This document shows positions 25,080 to 33,487 of a stretch of 64,000 bases of DNA, in pieces. The position numbers and the translations under genes were made by a program. This DNA comes from Sphingomonas sp. BT-65 (lineage in GTDB: Bacteria > Pseudomonadota > Alphaproteobacteria > Sphingomonadales > Sphingomonadaceae), in assembly GCF_026107375.2 (NCBI RefSeq), contig NZ_JAPCIA010000001.1:2170001-2234000 (forward strand), written 5' to 3'. The stretch's first letter is position 1. The number at the start of each line of letters is the position of its first letter. Under the pieces are notes generated by a model. That model had not been told where the DNA came from, ran no database searches, and worked only from the letters and a program-made list of their open reading frames with translations.

Positions 25080-25478
25080 TTGAACGCATCGCCCCATGTT
25101 TCGCGTACGCCCCAGCCACAGGGTAACCTGGACGAGGCTGAGGCGCTCCACCAGCTCGTCCTGACCTCGCTCGACGACGATCAGGCGGTCGAGACGGTCT
25201 CGATCCCGCTCGCCGGCAAGAGCAGCATCGCCGACTATATGGTCGTGGCCTCGGGCCGCTCGACCCGTCAGGTCGCGTCGATGGCGAACAAGCTGGCCGA
25301 GAAGATCAAGGCGGAGTTCGGCCGCAATCCGCGCGTCGAAGGGCTGCCCACCGCCGACTGGGTGCTGATCGACGCCGGCGACGTGATCGTCCACTTGTTC
25401 CGGCCGGAAGTCCGCACCTTCTACAATCTCGAGCGGATGTGGGCGTTCGGGGACACGGCGCCGGTCGGCAACGCCTGA
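25080..25478 (+). CDS. rsfS: Ribosome silencing factor RsfS
   Basis: A 132-residue RsfS/Iojap protein that binds L14 on the 50S subunit and blocks subunit joining in starvation. The core reads SSIADYMVVASGRSTRQVAS, then RVEGLPTADWVLIDAGDVIV and HLFRPEVRTFYNLERMW. Start is a TTG preceded by AGGAG at about 8 nt; a longer frame upstream overlaps nadD and lacks family similarity. The short N-terminal extension (ASPHVSRTPQPQGN) is low-complexity. Confidence 0.94.
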   Translation: MNASPHVSRTPQPQGNLDEAEALHQLVLTSLDDDQAVETVSIPLAGKSSIADYMVVASGRSTRQVASMANKLAEKIKAEFGRNPRVEGLPTADWVLIDAGDVIVHLFRPEVRTFYNLERMWAFGDTAPVGNA

Positions 25479-25490
25479 GCTTTACCGCCC

Positions 25491-25913
25491 GTGCTGCTGC
25501 ATATCGTGGCGCGCGGGCGCATTGGGCGCGGACCTGAAGCGGAGCTGGTCGAGCGCTATCTCAAGCGCGTCACCTGGCCGCACAGGATTACCGAGCTTCC
25601 CGACACCGGGGGCAAGCTGCCCGATCTCCAGCCCGGCACGCGCCGCGTGATGCTCGACGAGAAGGGCGAGAACCTGCCCTCGCGCGTGCTCGCCGAGCGG
25701 CTCCAGGCGTGGCGTGACGACGGGGTGCGCGAGACGCGCTTCCTGATCGGCGCGGCGGACGGGTTCGGCGATGCCGAGCGGGCCGAGGCCGACCTGCTGA
25801 TCGCCTTCGGCCGCGCGACCTGGCCACATCTGATGGCGCGCGCGATGCTCGCCGAGCAATTGTGGCGCGCCACCAGCATCCTTGCCAACCACCCCTATCA
25901 CCGCGAAGGCTGA
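25491..25913 (+). CDS. rlmH: 23S rRNA pseudouridine(1915) N3-methyltransferase RlmH
   Basis: A 140-residue SPOUT methyltransferase acting on helix 69 of 23S rRNA in 70S ribosomes. It starts with GTG. The knot region is FLIGAADGFGDAERAEADLL, followed by WPHLMARAMLAEQLWRATSI and the invariant C-terminal HPYHREG. It lies 12 nt after rsfS, the usual pairing. Confidence 0.95.
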   Translation: MLLHIVARGRIGRGPEAELVERYLKRVTWPHRITELPDTGGKLPDLQPGTRRVMLDEKGENLPSRVLAERLQAWRDDGVRETRFLIGAADGFGDAERAEADLLIAFGRATWPHLMARAMLAEQLWRATSILANHPYHREG

Positions 25914-25917
25914 CGGG

Positions 25918-27111
25918 ATGCGCTGGGTCCTGACCGCCATTGCCGTCCTCCTGCTCGGACTCGCGGGCTTCACCGCGCTGCCCGCCCAGGCGCCCGACCT
26001 CGCCGCGCAGCAGGGCCAGCTCAAGGCCGCAAACCAGGCCGCCAGGGACGCCGCGGCGCGCGCCGGGCGGCTGCAACGGGCGGCGGCGGGCGAGCGCGAC
26101 GAGGCGCGGCGTGCCAAGGCCCGCGAAGCCGCGGTCGCCGCGAGCATCGATGCCGCGCAAGCGCAGATCGCTGCCGCCCGTGCCCGCGTCGCGATCGTCG
26201 ACCGGCTGCTCGCCGCGCAGCGCGCGCGGCTGGAGACGCAGCAGGGCCCGATCGCGCGGCTGATCGCGGCGCTCCAGTCGCTCGCGCGGCGCCCGGCGAT
26301 GCTCGGGCTGCTTCAGCCGGGCTCGACCGCCGACATCGTCCATGTCCGCGCGGTGCTGGGCAGCGTCGCCCCGGTGGTGCGCGAACGCAGCGCGGGCGTC
26401 CGCGCCGAGATCGCGCGCACCCGCCGCCTGCGCGAAGGCGCGCAGATCGCCGCACGCAGCCTGGACGAAGGGCGCGAGCGCCTCGAGACCCAGCGGCTCG
26501 CGCTGGTGCGGATGGAGGCCGGGCACCGGCTGCGTGCCGCGGGCTACCGCCGTGACGCGATGTTCGAATCGGATCGCGCGCTCGCGCTCGGCGAACAGGC
26601 GCGCGACCTGGTCGAGCTGATGGACTCGCTCGGCGCCGCCGCCGAGACGCGCGAGGCGCTGGAGGCGCTGCCCGGCCCGCTGCCGCGCCCCGGCGCCGCT
26701 GGTGAGGAGGATAGACCCGCCCCGGCCCGCGCCGCGCGACAGGGACCGCCGCCCTACCGGCTCCCGGTCGCGGGCAGCATCGTCACTGGCCTCGGCGAGG
26801 TGTCCGAGGCCGGCGTGCACTCGCGCGGCCTCACGCTGTCGAGCTGGGCCGGGGCCCAGGTCGTCGCGCCCGCCGCGGGGCGGGTGATCTATGCCGGGCG
26901 CTTCCGCGGCTATGGCAATATCGTGATCCTCGACCATGGCGCCGGCTGGACCTCGCTCGTCGCGGGACTCGACCGGGTGCTGGTGCGAGTCGGCGACGCG
27001 CCGGTGCAGGGCACCCCGCTCGGCCGCGCCCCGCAGGGCGAGGCGCCGCGCATCACCGTCGAGCTGCGCCGCCAGGGCCACAGCGTGGACCTCGCGCAGT
27101 TGCTGGATTGA
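25918..27111 (+). CDS. EnvC-like murein hydrolase activator (degenerate LytM domain)
   Basis: A 397-residue exported protein. A signal peptide (ending LPAQA) is followed by a long Ala/Arg/Glu-rich coiled coil (about residues 25-230), and a C-terminal LytM/M23 domain (about 285-395) with APAAGRVIYAGRFRGYGNIV and DHGAGWTSLVAG. The metal residues of active M23 peptidases are largely absent: the first H-x(n)-D motif reads RGLTLSSW and the HxH is replaced by VAG. That is the EnvC pattern, where the domain activates amidases rather than cutting itself. The start ATG lies 4 nt after rlmH. Confidence 0.85.
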   Translation: MRWVLTAIAVLLLGLAGFTALPAQAPDLAAQQGQLKAANQAARDAAARAGRLQRAAAGERDEARRAKAREAAVAASIDAAQAQIAAARARVAIVDRLLAAQRARLETQQGPIARLIAALQSLARRPAMLGLLQPGSTADIVHVRAVLGSVAPVVRERSAGVRAEIARTRRLREGAQIAARSLDEGRERLETQRLALVRMEAGHRLRAAGYRRDAMFESDRALALGEQARDLVELMDSLGAAAETREALEALPGPLPRPGAAGEEDRPAPARAARQGPPPYRLPVAGSIVTGLGEVSEAGVHSRGLTLSSWAGAQVVAPAAGRVIYAGRFRGYGNIVILDHGAGWTSLVAGLDRVLVRVGDAPVQGTPLGRAPQGEAPRITVELRRQGHSVDLAQLLD

Positions 27112-27115
27112 GAAG

Positions 27116-27140
27116 TCCCCCCCGTCGGGGGAGGATTTTT
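27116..27140 (+). terminator. Intrinsic terminator after envC
   Basis: TCCCCC (27116-27121) pairs with GGGGGA (27127-27132) around a 5-nt loop, followed by GG and ATTTTT. It lies 5 nt after the envC stop and separates the nadD-envC unit from ctpA. Confidence 0.6.
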
Positions 27141-27218
27141 CCCGCCCCACCCTTGCCGCTTTGCCGCCACGGCTTTCCGGTCTATCTTGCTATCAAGCAC
27201 TGCTCAGGAAGTAAGCGT

Positions 27219-28562
27219 ATGATCCGTCCCATCCTCCAGGTCACCGCCGCGGTCGGCGCGCTGGCGCTCGTCCCGCTCACCACCGGCGCGATGGCCAGCG
27301 TCGATACCTCCAGCTACCGCGAGCTCGATGCCTTCATGGACGTCTATGCCCGGGTGAAGGCCGATTATGTCGAGAAGGTCGACGACAAGACGCTGATCAA
27401 GGGCGCGATCGACGGCATGCTCGCCAGCCTCGATCCGCACAGCTCCTATGTCGACGCGGTCGCGTTCGACAATATGCGCCTCGCCACCGAGGGCAATTAC
27501 GGCGGGCTCGGCCTGTCGGTCACGATGGAGGACGGCGCGGTCAAGATCGTCACCCCGACTGAGGACACGCCGGCCTGGCGCGCCGGCCTCAAGTCGGGCG
27601 ACTTCATCACGCATCTCGACGGCAAGCTGATCTATGGCGGCACGCTCGACGAGGCGATCAGCCAGATGCGCGGCGAGCCGGGCACCAAGATCACGCTGCG
27701 CATCATCCGTCCCGGCCGCGACAAGCCGTTCGACGTCACGCTGACCCGCGACACCATCGTCCAGAAGGCGGTGAAGTGGGAGGTCAAGGACGGCATCGGC
27801 ATCCTCAACATCAACACCTTCAGCGCCACGACCGCGTCGGACATGCGCGCGGGCATCGCGGCGATCGAGAAGCAGCTGGGCGGCAAGCCCAAGGGCTATG
27901 TCATCGACCTGCGCGCCAATGGCGGCGGCCTGCTGACCCAGGCGATCGAGGTGACCGACGCGTTCCTGGCGCATGGCGAGATCGTCTCGCAGCGCGGTCG
28001 CGAGAAGGCCGATATCGAGCGCTGGTACGCCAAGACCGACGATCTCGCGCGCGGCCTGCCGCTGGTCGTGCTGGTTGACGCCGGCACCGCTTCGGCCTCG
28101 GAAATCGTCGCCGGCGCGCTGCAGGACCATCACCGCGCGCTGGTGCTGGGCGAGAAGACCTTCGGCAAGGGATCGGTGCAGACCTTGCTCCAGCTCGGCC
28201 CGCGCACCGCGCTGCGCCTCACCACGGCGCGCTACTACACCCCCTCGGGCCGTTCGGTGCAGGAGGGCGGGATCGAGCCCGACCTGCTGGTGCCGCAGCT
28301 TTCCGACGCCGACTACAAGACTCGGCCGGTGTTCCGCGAGGCGGACCTGCGCCGCCACCTGATCAACGAGACCAAGGTCGACAACTCGATCCTCGAGGAG
28401 GACACCAAGACCGATCCGCGCTTCGCCGCAAGCGTCGAGGATCTCAAGAAGAAGGGCGTGGAGGACTTCCAGCTCCATTATGCGCTGCAGACCATCGCAC
28501 GCACCTCCGCCCCCGCGCGGATGGCGGCGGGCGGCGCGCCCAAGAGCGGCACGAAGCGCTAA
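27219..28562 (+). CDS. S41 carboxyl-terminal processing peptidase (CtpA)
   Basis: A 447-residue exported serine protease. After a signal peptide (MIRPILQVTAAVGALALVPL, cleaved near MAS) come the N-terminal helical cap, a PDZ domain (about residues 80-165; YGGLGLSVTMEDGAVKIVTP), and the catalytic core with VDAGTASASEIVAGALQDH (nucleophile serine) and EKTFGKGSVQT (lysine), a Ser-Lys dyad. CtpA processes periplasmic and lipoprotein substrates, including peptidoglycan hydrolases; neighbouring envC fits that envelope role. The ATG at 27219 follows a GGAAG ribosome site. Confidence 0.94.
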   Translation: MIRPILQVTAAVGALALVPLTTGAMASVDTSSYRELDAFMDVYARVKADYVEKVDDKTLIKGAIDGMLASLDPHSSYVDAVAFDNMRLATEGNYGGLGLSVTMEDGAVKIVTPTEDTPAWRAGLKSGDFITHLDGKLIYGGTLDEAISQMRGEPGTKITLRIIRPGRDKPFDVTLTRDTIVQKAVKWEVKDGIGILNINTFSATTASDMRAGIAAIEKQLGGKPKGYVIDLRANGGGLLTQAIEVTDAFLAHGEIVSQRGREKADIERWYAKTDDLARGLPLVVLVDAGTASASEIVAGALQDHHRALVLGEKTFGKGSVQTLLQLGPRTALRLTTARYYTPSGRSVQEGGIEPDLLVPQLSDADYKTRPVFREADLRRHLINETKVDNSILEEDTKTDPRFAASVEDLKKKGVEDFQLHYALQTIARTSAPARMAAGGAPKSGTKR

Positions 28563-28568
28563 CCGGCG

Positions 28569-29045
28569 ATGGCTCCCCGCCGCACCGCGCAGGCGCTCGC
28601 CCTGCTGCTCCCGCTCGGCCTGATGGCGGGGGCGCTCTACAGCCAATATGTCGGCGGGCTGTTCCCGTGCGAAATGTGCATGTGGCAGCGCTACCCGCAT
28701 TATGCCGCGATCATCCTCGCCGCGCTGTCCTTCGCGGCAAAGCCGGGACGCGACGTGCTGGTGTGGCTCGCCACGCTCGCCATCGCGATCAGCGGGGCGA
28801 TCGGCGCATTCCATGCCGGGGTCGAATATGGCTGGTGGGAAGGGCTCACCCGCTGCGCCACCAATTTCGGCAGCGGCAATGCCCTCGACGCGATCATGAA
28901 CGCGCCTTTGGTGCGCTGCGACGTCGCGCCGTGGCATTTCCTCGGCATCTCGCTCGCCGGCTGGAACGCGATCCTTTCGCTCGGTGGTGCGTTGGTGATC
29001 GCGATGCTGATGCTCAGGAAACAGAAGCGCAGGGCGTTCGCGTGA
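28569..29045 (+). CDS. Disulfide bond formation protein B (DsbB family)
   Basis: A 158-residue four-helix membrane oxidoreductase that reoxidises DsbA with quinone. The first cysteine pair is FPCEMCMWQRYPHYAA, the family hallmark. The second periplasmic loop has the cysteines in TRCATNFG and VRCDVAPW. It starts 6 nt after ctpA and its stop overlaps the coq7 start by one base, so it belongs to the same transcript. Confidence 0.92.
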   Translation: MAPRRTAQALALLLPLGLMAGALYSQYVGGLFPCEMCMWQRYPHYAAIILAALSFAAKPGRDVLVWLATLAIAISGAIGAFHAGVEYGWWEGLTRCATNFGSGNALDAIMNAPLVRCDVAPWHFLGISLAGWNAILSLGGALVIAMLMLRKQKRRAFA

Positions 29046-29578
29046 TGCGGTGGAAGCCCGGCGATCCCCGCCCCGACATCGGGTCGATGATCCGCGTCGA
29101 TCAGGCGGGCGAATATGGCGCGACCCGCATCTATGCCGGGCAGCTCGCCGTGATGGGGGACCGGCACGACATGGCGCGCGCGATTTCGGGCATGGCGAAC
29201 CAGGAGGAACGGCACCGCGCCTTCTTCGATGCGTTGATCGCCGAGCGCGGCGTGCGGCCGACCGCGCTGCAGCCGGTGTGGAACGCGGCGGGCTTCGCGC
29301 TGGGCGCGGCCACGGCGGCGCTCGGGCCGGCGGCGGCGATGGCCTGCACGGTGGCGGTCGAGACCGAGATCGACCTCCATTACCAGGAACAGCTCGACGC
29401 GCTGGGCGAGGATGATCCCACGCTCTCCGCGGCGGTCGCCGAATTCCGCGCCGAGGAGCTGGAGCATCGCGATTCGGCGCTGGCGGCAGGCGCGGAGACG
29501 GCGCCGGCCTATCCGCTGCTCTCGGGCGCGATCCGGCTGGCGTGCAAGGCTGCCATTGCAGCCTCGAAACGGATATAG
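29045..29578 (+). CDS. coq7: Demethoxyubiquinone hydroxylase Coq7
   Basis: A 177-residue di-iron hydroxylase of ubiquinone synthesis. Iron ligands are seen in DQAGEYGATRIYAGQL, NQEERHRAFFDAL, VETEIDLHYQEQL and EELEHRDSA, giving the EX28-35EX2H repeat of the family. It starts at ATG (TGATG overlap with dsbB), with a GTG one codon upstream as an alternative. ubiG elsewhere in the window belongs to the same pathway. Confidence 0.95.
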   Translation: MRWKPGDPRPDIGSMIRVDQAGEYGATRIYAGQLAVMGDRHDMARAISGMANQEERHRAFFDALIAERGVRPTALQPVWNAAGFALGAATAALGPAAAMACTVAVETEIDLHYQEQLDALGEDDPTLSAAVAEFRAEELEHRDSALAAGAETAPAYPLLSGAIRLACKAAIAASKRI

Positions 29579-29614
29579 ACGCGATATGGGGCGTTAGGGG
29601 ACTTGGAGTTGACG

Positions 29615-30016
29615 ATGACGAAGACGATCCTGCTGGGCCTGACCCTCGCCGCCGCGCCGCTCGCGGCGCCGCTTCCCGCGCTCGCGCAGAATGCGGCGCA
29701 GAACGGCGTGCTCGTCATCTATGGCGACGACAAATGCCCGACCAACGCCGATGGCGATGAAGTCGTGGTCTGCGTCCGCCGCCCCGCCGAGGAGCGTTTC
29801 CGCATCCCGCAGGAGCTGCGCGACCAGGAGGTCACCCCGCAGAACGAGAGCTGGGCGGTGCGCCAGCAGGGTGCGATGTCGGTGGGCGACACCGGCATCG
29901 GCAGCTGCACCACGGTCGGCCCGGGCGGCGGGATCGGCTGTTCGACCCGCGAGATCCAGGCCGGCAAGGCCGAGGCCGATGCGCGCCGCAAGGCCGAGAA
30001 GGTCCTGCCGGACTAA
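29615..30016 (+). CDS. Small exported protein of unknown function
   Basis: A 133-residue protein with a signal peptide (MTKTILLGLTLAAAPLAAPL, cleavage near ALAQ). The mature part has four cysteines: in DDKCPTNADGDEVVVCVRRP, in GSCTTVG and in GCSTREI, suggesting two disulphides. A segment RPAEERFRIPQELRDQE and a basic-acidic C-terminal helix (AEADARRKAEKVLPD) follow. I recognise this as a pattern common in sphingomonads without a named function. The ATG has GGAG eight bases upstream; an upstream TTG is less likely. Confidence 0.78.
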   Translation: MTKTILLGLTLAAAPLAAPLPALAQNAAQNGVLVIYGDDKCPTNADGDEVVVCVRRPAEERFRIPQELRDQEVTPQNESWAVRQQGAMSVGDTGIGSCTTVGPGGGIGCSTREIQAGKAEADARRKAEKVLPD

Positions 30017-30020
30017 GATA

Positions 30021-30179
30021 GATCACCCTCACCCTTCCCACCGCCTGGCGGCGTGTTCGAGCGATCGCGCTCCCAGCGCGATCTTGGCCTGCCGGGGGCA
30101 GGCCAAAGCTCGAACACCCCTTCCCTCTCCAATTGGGAGAAGGAGGGAGGCGCGAAGCGCCGGAAGGGTGAGGGCGATC
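30021..30179. repeat. Nested palindromic intergenic element
   Basis: Outer arms at 30021-30038 and 30162-30179 match at 17 of 18 positions. Inside, a perfect 10-bp pair (30053-30062 with 30108-30117) encloses two hairpins with 3-nt loops: a 9-bp stem at 30063-30083 and a 10-bp stem at 30084-30106. Near the outer arms are GGCGC-GAA-GCGCC and a near-palindrome around CAATTG. The overall fold is a cruciform or cloverleaf. It shares architecture with the element inside imuB. Confidence 0.8.
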
Positions 30180-30237
30180 AGACCAGCCACGACAACCCGC
30201 TTCCCGAGCCTTCATGCAATCATCAACATCGTCATTG

Positions 30238-31668
30238 ATGGCCAGGAAGCGCTGGCAGGTCCCGGCGCTGCTGTTCGCGCTGGTCTGGCTGTCCTGCACC
30301 TGGTTCGGCTCCTGGGCGTTCAATCCCAACAGCGCGACGCGGCTGCTCGCCGCCACCGCGATCGTCGAGAAGGGCGATGCGCGGATCGACGATTTCGCCG
30401 ACATGACGATAGACAAGGCGCTGTTCGACGGCCATTTCTACATGGACAAGGCGCCGGGCATGACGCTGATGGCGCTGCCCTGGGTGGCGCTGACCAACCA
30501 CGTCACCAATAGCACTTCGTTCGACATCCCGCACCGGCTGTTCGATCCGGCCGCGGAGGATTTCCTGCGGCTGCGCCTGCGTGTCGCGGTCGCCTTCACC
30601 AGCGCGATCCTGACCGCGCTGGCGGCGATCGCGCTGCTCGACCTCGGCACCGGCCTCACCGGCAGCCGCGCTGCCGGGCTGTTCGGCGCGGTGGGGTTCG
30701 CCTTTGGCACGACGATGTGGGGCTGGAGCACCACCTATTTCGGCCATGCGCCGACCACCGCGCTGATCGCCATCGCGCTGTGGTCGGTGTGGCGCGGGAC
30801 CAGTGGGGGATCGCCGGGACGGCATGCGCTGATCGCCGGGCTCGCGCTCGGCTGGGCGGTGGTGATCGAGCACACCGCGATCCTCACCGGCGCGCCGGTC
30901 GCGCTCTGGGCGCTGTGGCGCATCCGCGGCTGGGAAGCACAGCGGCTGTGGCGCACGATCGGCCTCGCGCTCGCCGGCGGTATCGTCGCGGCGATCCCGC
31001 TGCTCGCCTACAACCTCGCCGTGTTCGGCCATCCCTTCCAGACCGGCTATTCGGGCGTGGTCGGTTTCGAGGGGATGCGGCAGGGATTGTTCGGTCTGAC
31101 CTATCCCAAGCTCGACGTGCTGTGGCAGATCCTCGGCGGCAAAAGGCGGGGCATGGTATGGGTGGCACCGGTGCTGGTGCTCGCCCCCTTCGGTATCTGG
31201 ACGTTGCTGCGCACCCCCCGGACGCGCGACATCGGCGCGGTAGCGGCGGCGGGTGCGGTGGTCGCGTTCCTCTATCACGCCGCCTATGTCTATTGGGACG
31301 GCGGCAACTCGACCGGGCCGCGCCACGCGCTCCCCGCGGTCGCCTATCTCGCCATCGGTCTCGCCGCCTTCTGGAGCGGCGCCAACCGCTTCGAGGAATG
31401 GCTGGGCGGCGGCTTCCTCATCGCGAGCGTCGCGATCAACCTCGCCATCGCCGCAGCCGAGGTGCAGGCGCCGCATTTCTACCCCGCACCGGTGACGCAG
31501 CACATCATCCCCAAATTCCTCGCCGGCGATATCCGGACGATTCCCAACGAGTTCTGGGGCTGGTCGTCCTGGGCCGGGCTCGGCCTTTACCTGTTGCTCG
31601 CTGGACTGCTGGCGGCGCTGCTGGCGCGGGCATGGCGGCGGGAGGGGCAAGTCGCTGAAACAGCGTGA
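30238..31668 (+). CDS. Polytopic membrane protein, GT-C glycosyltransferase-like
   Basis: A 476-residue protein with about ten to twelve membrane helices. After the first helix, a large loop carries DKALFDGHFYMDKAPGMTLM, where MDKAPG is a motif I associate with dolichol-phosphate-mannose-type GT-C enzymes and related membrane proteins. Another loop reads YVYWDGGNSTGPRHALPAVA, with a GPR motif also frequent in that group. Function is not known; transfer of sugars or lipid-linked groups across the membrane is an inference. An ATG eight codons upstream (30214) is a possible alternative start. No glycan genes are adjacent. Confidence 0.72.
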   Translation: MARKRWQVPALLFALVWLSCTWFGSWAFNPNSATRLLAATAIVEKGDARIDDFADMTIDKALFDGHFYMDKAPGMTLMALPWVALTNHVTNSTSFDIPHRLFDPAAEDFLRLRLRVAVAFTSAILTALAAIALLDLGTGLTGSRAAGLFGAVGFAFGTTMWGWSTTYFGHAPTTALIAIALWSVWRGTSGGSPGRHALIAGLALGWAVVIEHTAILTGAPVALWALWRIRGWEAQRLWRTIGLALAGGIVAAIPLLAYNLAVFGHPFQTGYSGVVGFEGMRQGLFGLTYPKLDVLWQILGGKRRGMVWVAPVLVLAPFGIWTLLRTPRTRDIGAVAAAGAVVAFLYHAAYVYWDGGNSTGPRHALPAVAYLAIGLAAFWSGANRFEEWLGGGFLIASVAINLAIAAAEVQAPHFYPAPVTQHIIPKFLAGDIRTIPNEFWGWSSWAGLGLYLLLAGLLAALLARAWRREGQVAETA

Positions 31669-31731
31669 GAATGATTCGCGGCTGAAACCTCGCCTCTCCT
31701 GACCAGTTGAAACGCCAAAGGAGAATTTCCG

Positions 31732-32214
31732 ATGGCCGACGACCGTATCTTCGCAGACCTCAAGCGCGACCACGATCGCCAGCGCAAGCTGCTCGACGCG
31801 ATCGGCGAAACCAGCGGCGACAGTGCGGAACGCCGCACCCTGTTCGAGGAACTGCGCCTTGAGCTGCAGGCGCACGCCGCGGCCGAGGAGGAATCGCTCT
31901 ACGCGACGATGCTCGCCAACCCCGAGCTGCGCGACGATGCTCGCCATTCGGTGTCCGAGCACAAGGAGGTCGACGACATGCTCGGCGAGCTGGTCGAGAT
32001 GGACATGAGCTCGACCGGCTGGCTCACCCGCTTCAAGACGATGCGTGACCGCTACCTCCACCATATCGACGAGGAGGAGGAAGAGATGTTCCCGGCGGCG
32101 GCCAAGGACCTCGACGAGGAAACCAAGGCGCGGCTCGCCGCGGTGTTCGAGAAGCGCAAGCCCAAGGAGCTCGAACGCGCCGAGGATGAGCTGCCGGGCG
32201 ACGCGCGTGCGTAA
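31732..32214 (+). CDS. Hemerythrin-domain protein
   Basis: A 160-residue four-helix protein of the hemerythrin HHE family. Likely di-iron ligands lie in LKRDHDRQRKLLDAI, LQAHAAAEEESLYATML, SEHKEVDDML and RYLHHIDEEEEEMFPAA. Such single-domain proteins bind oxygen or nitric oxide or protect against redox stress. The ATG is preceded by AAAGGAGAA. The tail (ERAEDELPGDARA) is charged and probably disordered. Confidence 0.9.
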   Translation: MADDRIFADLKRDHDRQRKLLDAIGETSGDSAERRTLFEELRLELQAHAAAEEESLYATMLANPELRDDARHSVSEHKEVDDMLGELVEMDMSSTGWLTRFKTMRDRYLHHIDEEEEEMFPAAAKDLDEETKARLAAVFEKRKPKELERAEDELPGDARA

Positions 32215-32284
32215 CTGACAGGCATGTTAATGGCTGGACGGGCGCTGCGGACCGGGTAAGCTGGGCGGAAAACAGGAGAGGCCC

Positions 32285-33487
32285 ATGATCCGCACCGCTG
32301 CCGCGGCCACCGTGCTGCTTGCCTTTGCGTCGCCCACCGCGCTCGCCAAGACGATCGACGTCCCCGCCGGCCCCAACGCGCAGGAGCGGCTGCAGGAGGC
32401 GCTGCTCGACGCCAAGCCGGGCGACACCGTCCAGATCGGCCCCGGCCGCTTCGAGCTGACCGACGGTCTCAGCCTCGATGTCGACAAGGTGACGGTGCGC
32501 GGCGCCGGGCCGGACAAGACCGTGCTGAGCTTCAAGGGCCAGCTCGGCGCGGGCGAGGGGCTGCTCGTCACCTCCGACGACGTCGTGCTGCGCGGCTTCG
32601 CGGTCGAGGACAGCAAGGGCGACGGGATCAAGTCGAAGGAGGCGAATCGCATCGTCTATAAGGACATCCGAGTCGAATGGACCGGCGGGCCCAAGGCGAC
32701 CAACGGCGCTTATGGCGTCTATCCCGTTTCCAGCCACACCATCCTGGTCGATGGCGTCACGGTGAAGGGCGCGTCGGACGCCGGCATCTATGTCGGCCAG
32801 TCCGAGCGGATCGTGGTGCGCAACTCAACCGTCTCGCAGAACGTCGCGGGGATCGAGATCGAGAACAGCAACATGGCCGACGTCCATGGCAACACCGCCA
32901 CGGGCAATACCGGCGGCATCCTGGTGTTCGACCTGCCCAACCTGCCGCGCATGAACGGCGGCCGGGTGCGCGTGTTCGGCAACAAGGTGTTCGCCAACGA
33001 CACCCCGAACTTCGCGCCCAAGGGCAATATCGTCGCGACCGTACCCAAGGGCACCGGCGTGCTGGTGATGGCCAATGACGGCGTCCACGTGTTCGACAAC
33101 GACCTGTCGGAGAACGCCACGGCGAACGTCATGATCATTTCCTACCGCCCCAAGTTCGAGGACGCGAAGTACAACCCCTATCCGCGCCGCATCATCGTGT
33201 CGGGCAACCGCCATGGCCGCGCCGGCTTTGCGCCGGATGTCCCGAGCGGCGGATTCCTCACCGCGGCGTTCGGCGGCGCGGCCCCGCCGGTCTGGTGGGA
33301 CGGCACCGGCAAGGCGGACGAGCTCGGCCTGCGCGTCGCCGACGCGGTGCCGGTGCTCGGCCTCGGCCTCGCGCTCGGTGCGCCGGTCGAGAGCGCCAAG
33401 CCGTCCAAGGTCGAGCTGAACGCCCCCGACCTGCCCCAGCCCGCCGCGGTGGTGCTGCCGGCGGAGATGGAGGCCGCCGCCAAGTGA
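32285..33487 (+). CDS. Exported parallel beta-helix repeat protein (paired with diheme cytochrome)
   Basis: A 400-residue protein with a signal peptide (MIRTAAAATVLLAFASPTAL). It has a pectate-lyase-like right-handed parallel beta-helix seen in repeated short strand-turn units such as GLLVTSDDVVLRGFAVEDSK, GIYVGQSERIVVRNSTVSQN, GIEIENSNMADVHGNTATGN and GVLVMANDGVHVFDNDLSEN. It corresponds to the beta-helix family that regularly occurs in a two-gene pair with an SO2930/HNE_0200-type diheme cytochrome, as here; the pair's function is unknown. No polysaccharide-lyase catalytic residues are apparent. The next gene overlaps its stop by GTGA. Confidence 0.88.
   Translation: MIRTAAAATVLLAFASPTALAKTIDVPAGPNAQERLQEALLDAKPGDTVQIGPGRFELTDGLSLDVDKVTVRGAGPDKTVLSFKGQLGAGEGLLVTSDDVVLRGFAVEDSKGDGIKSKEANRIVYKDIRVEWTGGPKATNGAYGVYPVSSHTILVDGVTVKGASDAGIYVGQSERIVVRNSTVSQNVAGIEIENSNMADVHGNTATGNTGGILVFDLPNLPRMNGGRVRVFGNKVFANDTPNFAPKGNIVATVPKGTGVLVMANDGVHVFDNDLSENATANVMIISYRPKFEDAKYNPYPRRIIVSGNRHGRAGFAPDVPSGGFLTAAFGGAAPPVWWDGTGKADELGLRVADAVPVLGLGLALGAPVESAKPSKVELNAPDLPQPAAVVLPAEMEAAAK

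Noticed and set aside
30021-30179. A CRISPR array or tRNA-like RNA
   Set aside because: There are no regular direct repeats or spacers, and the nested arms do not fit tRNA, tmRNA or a known riboswitch.
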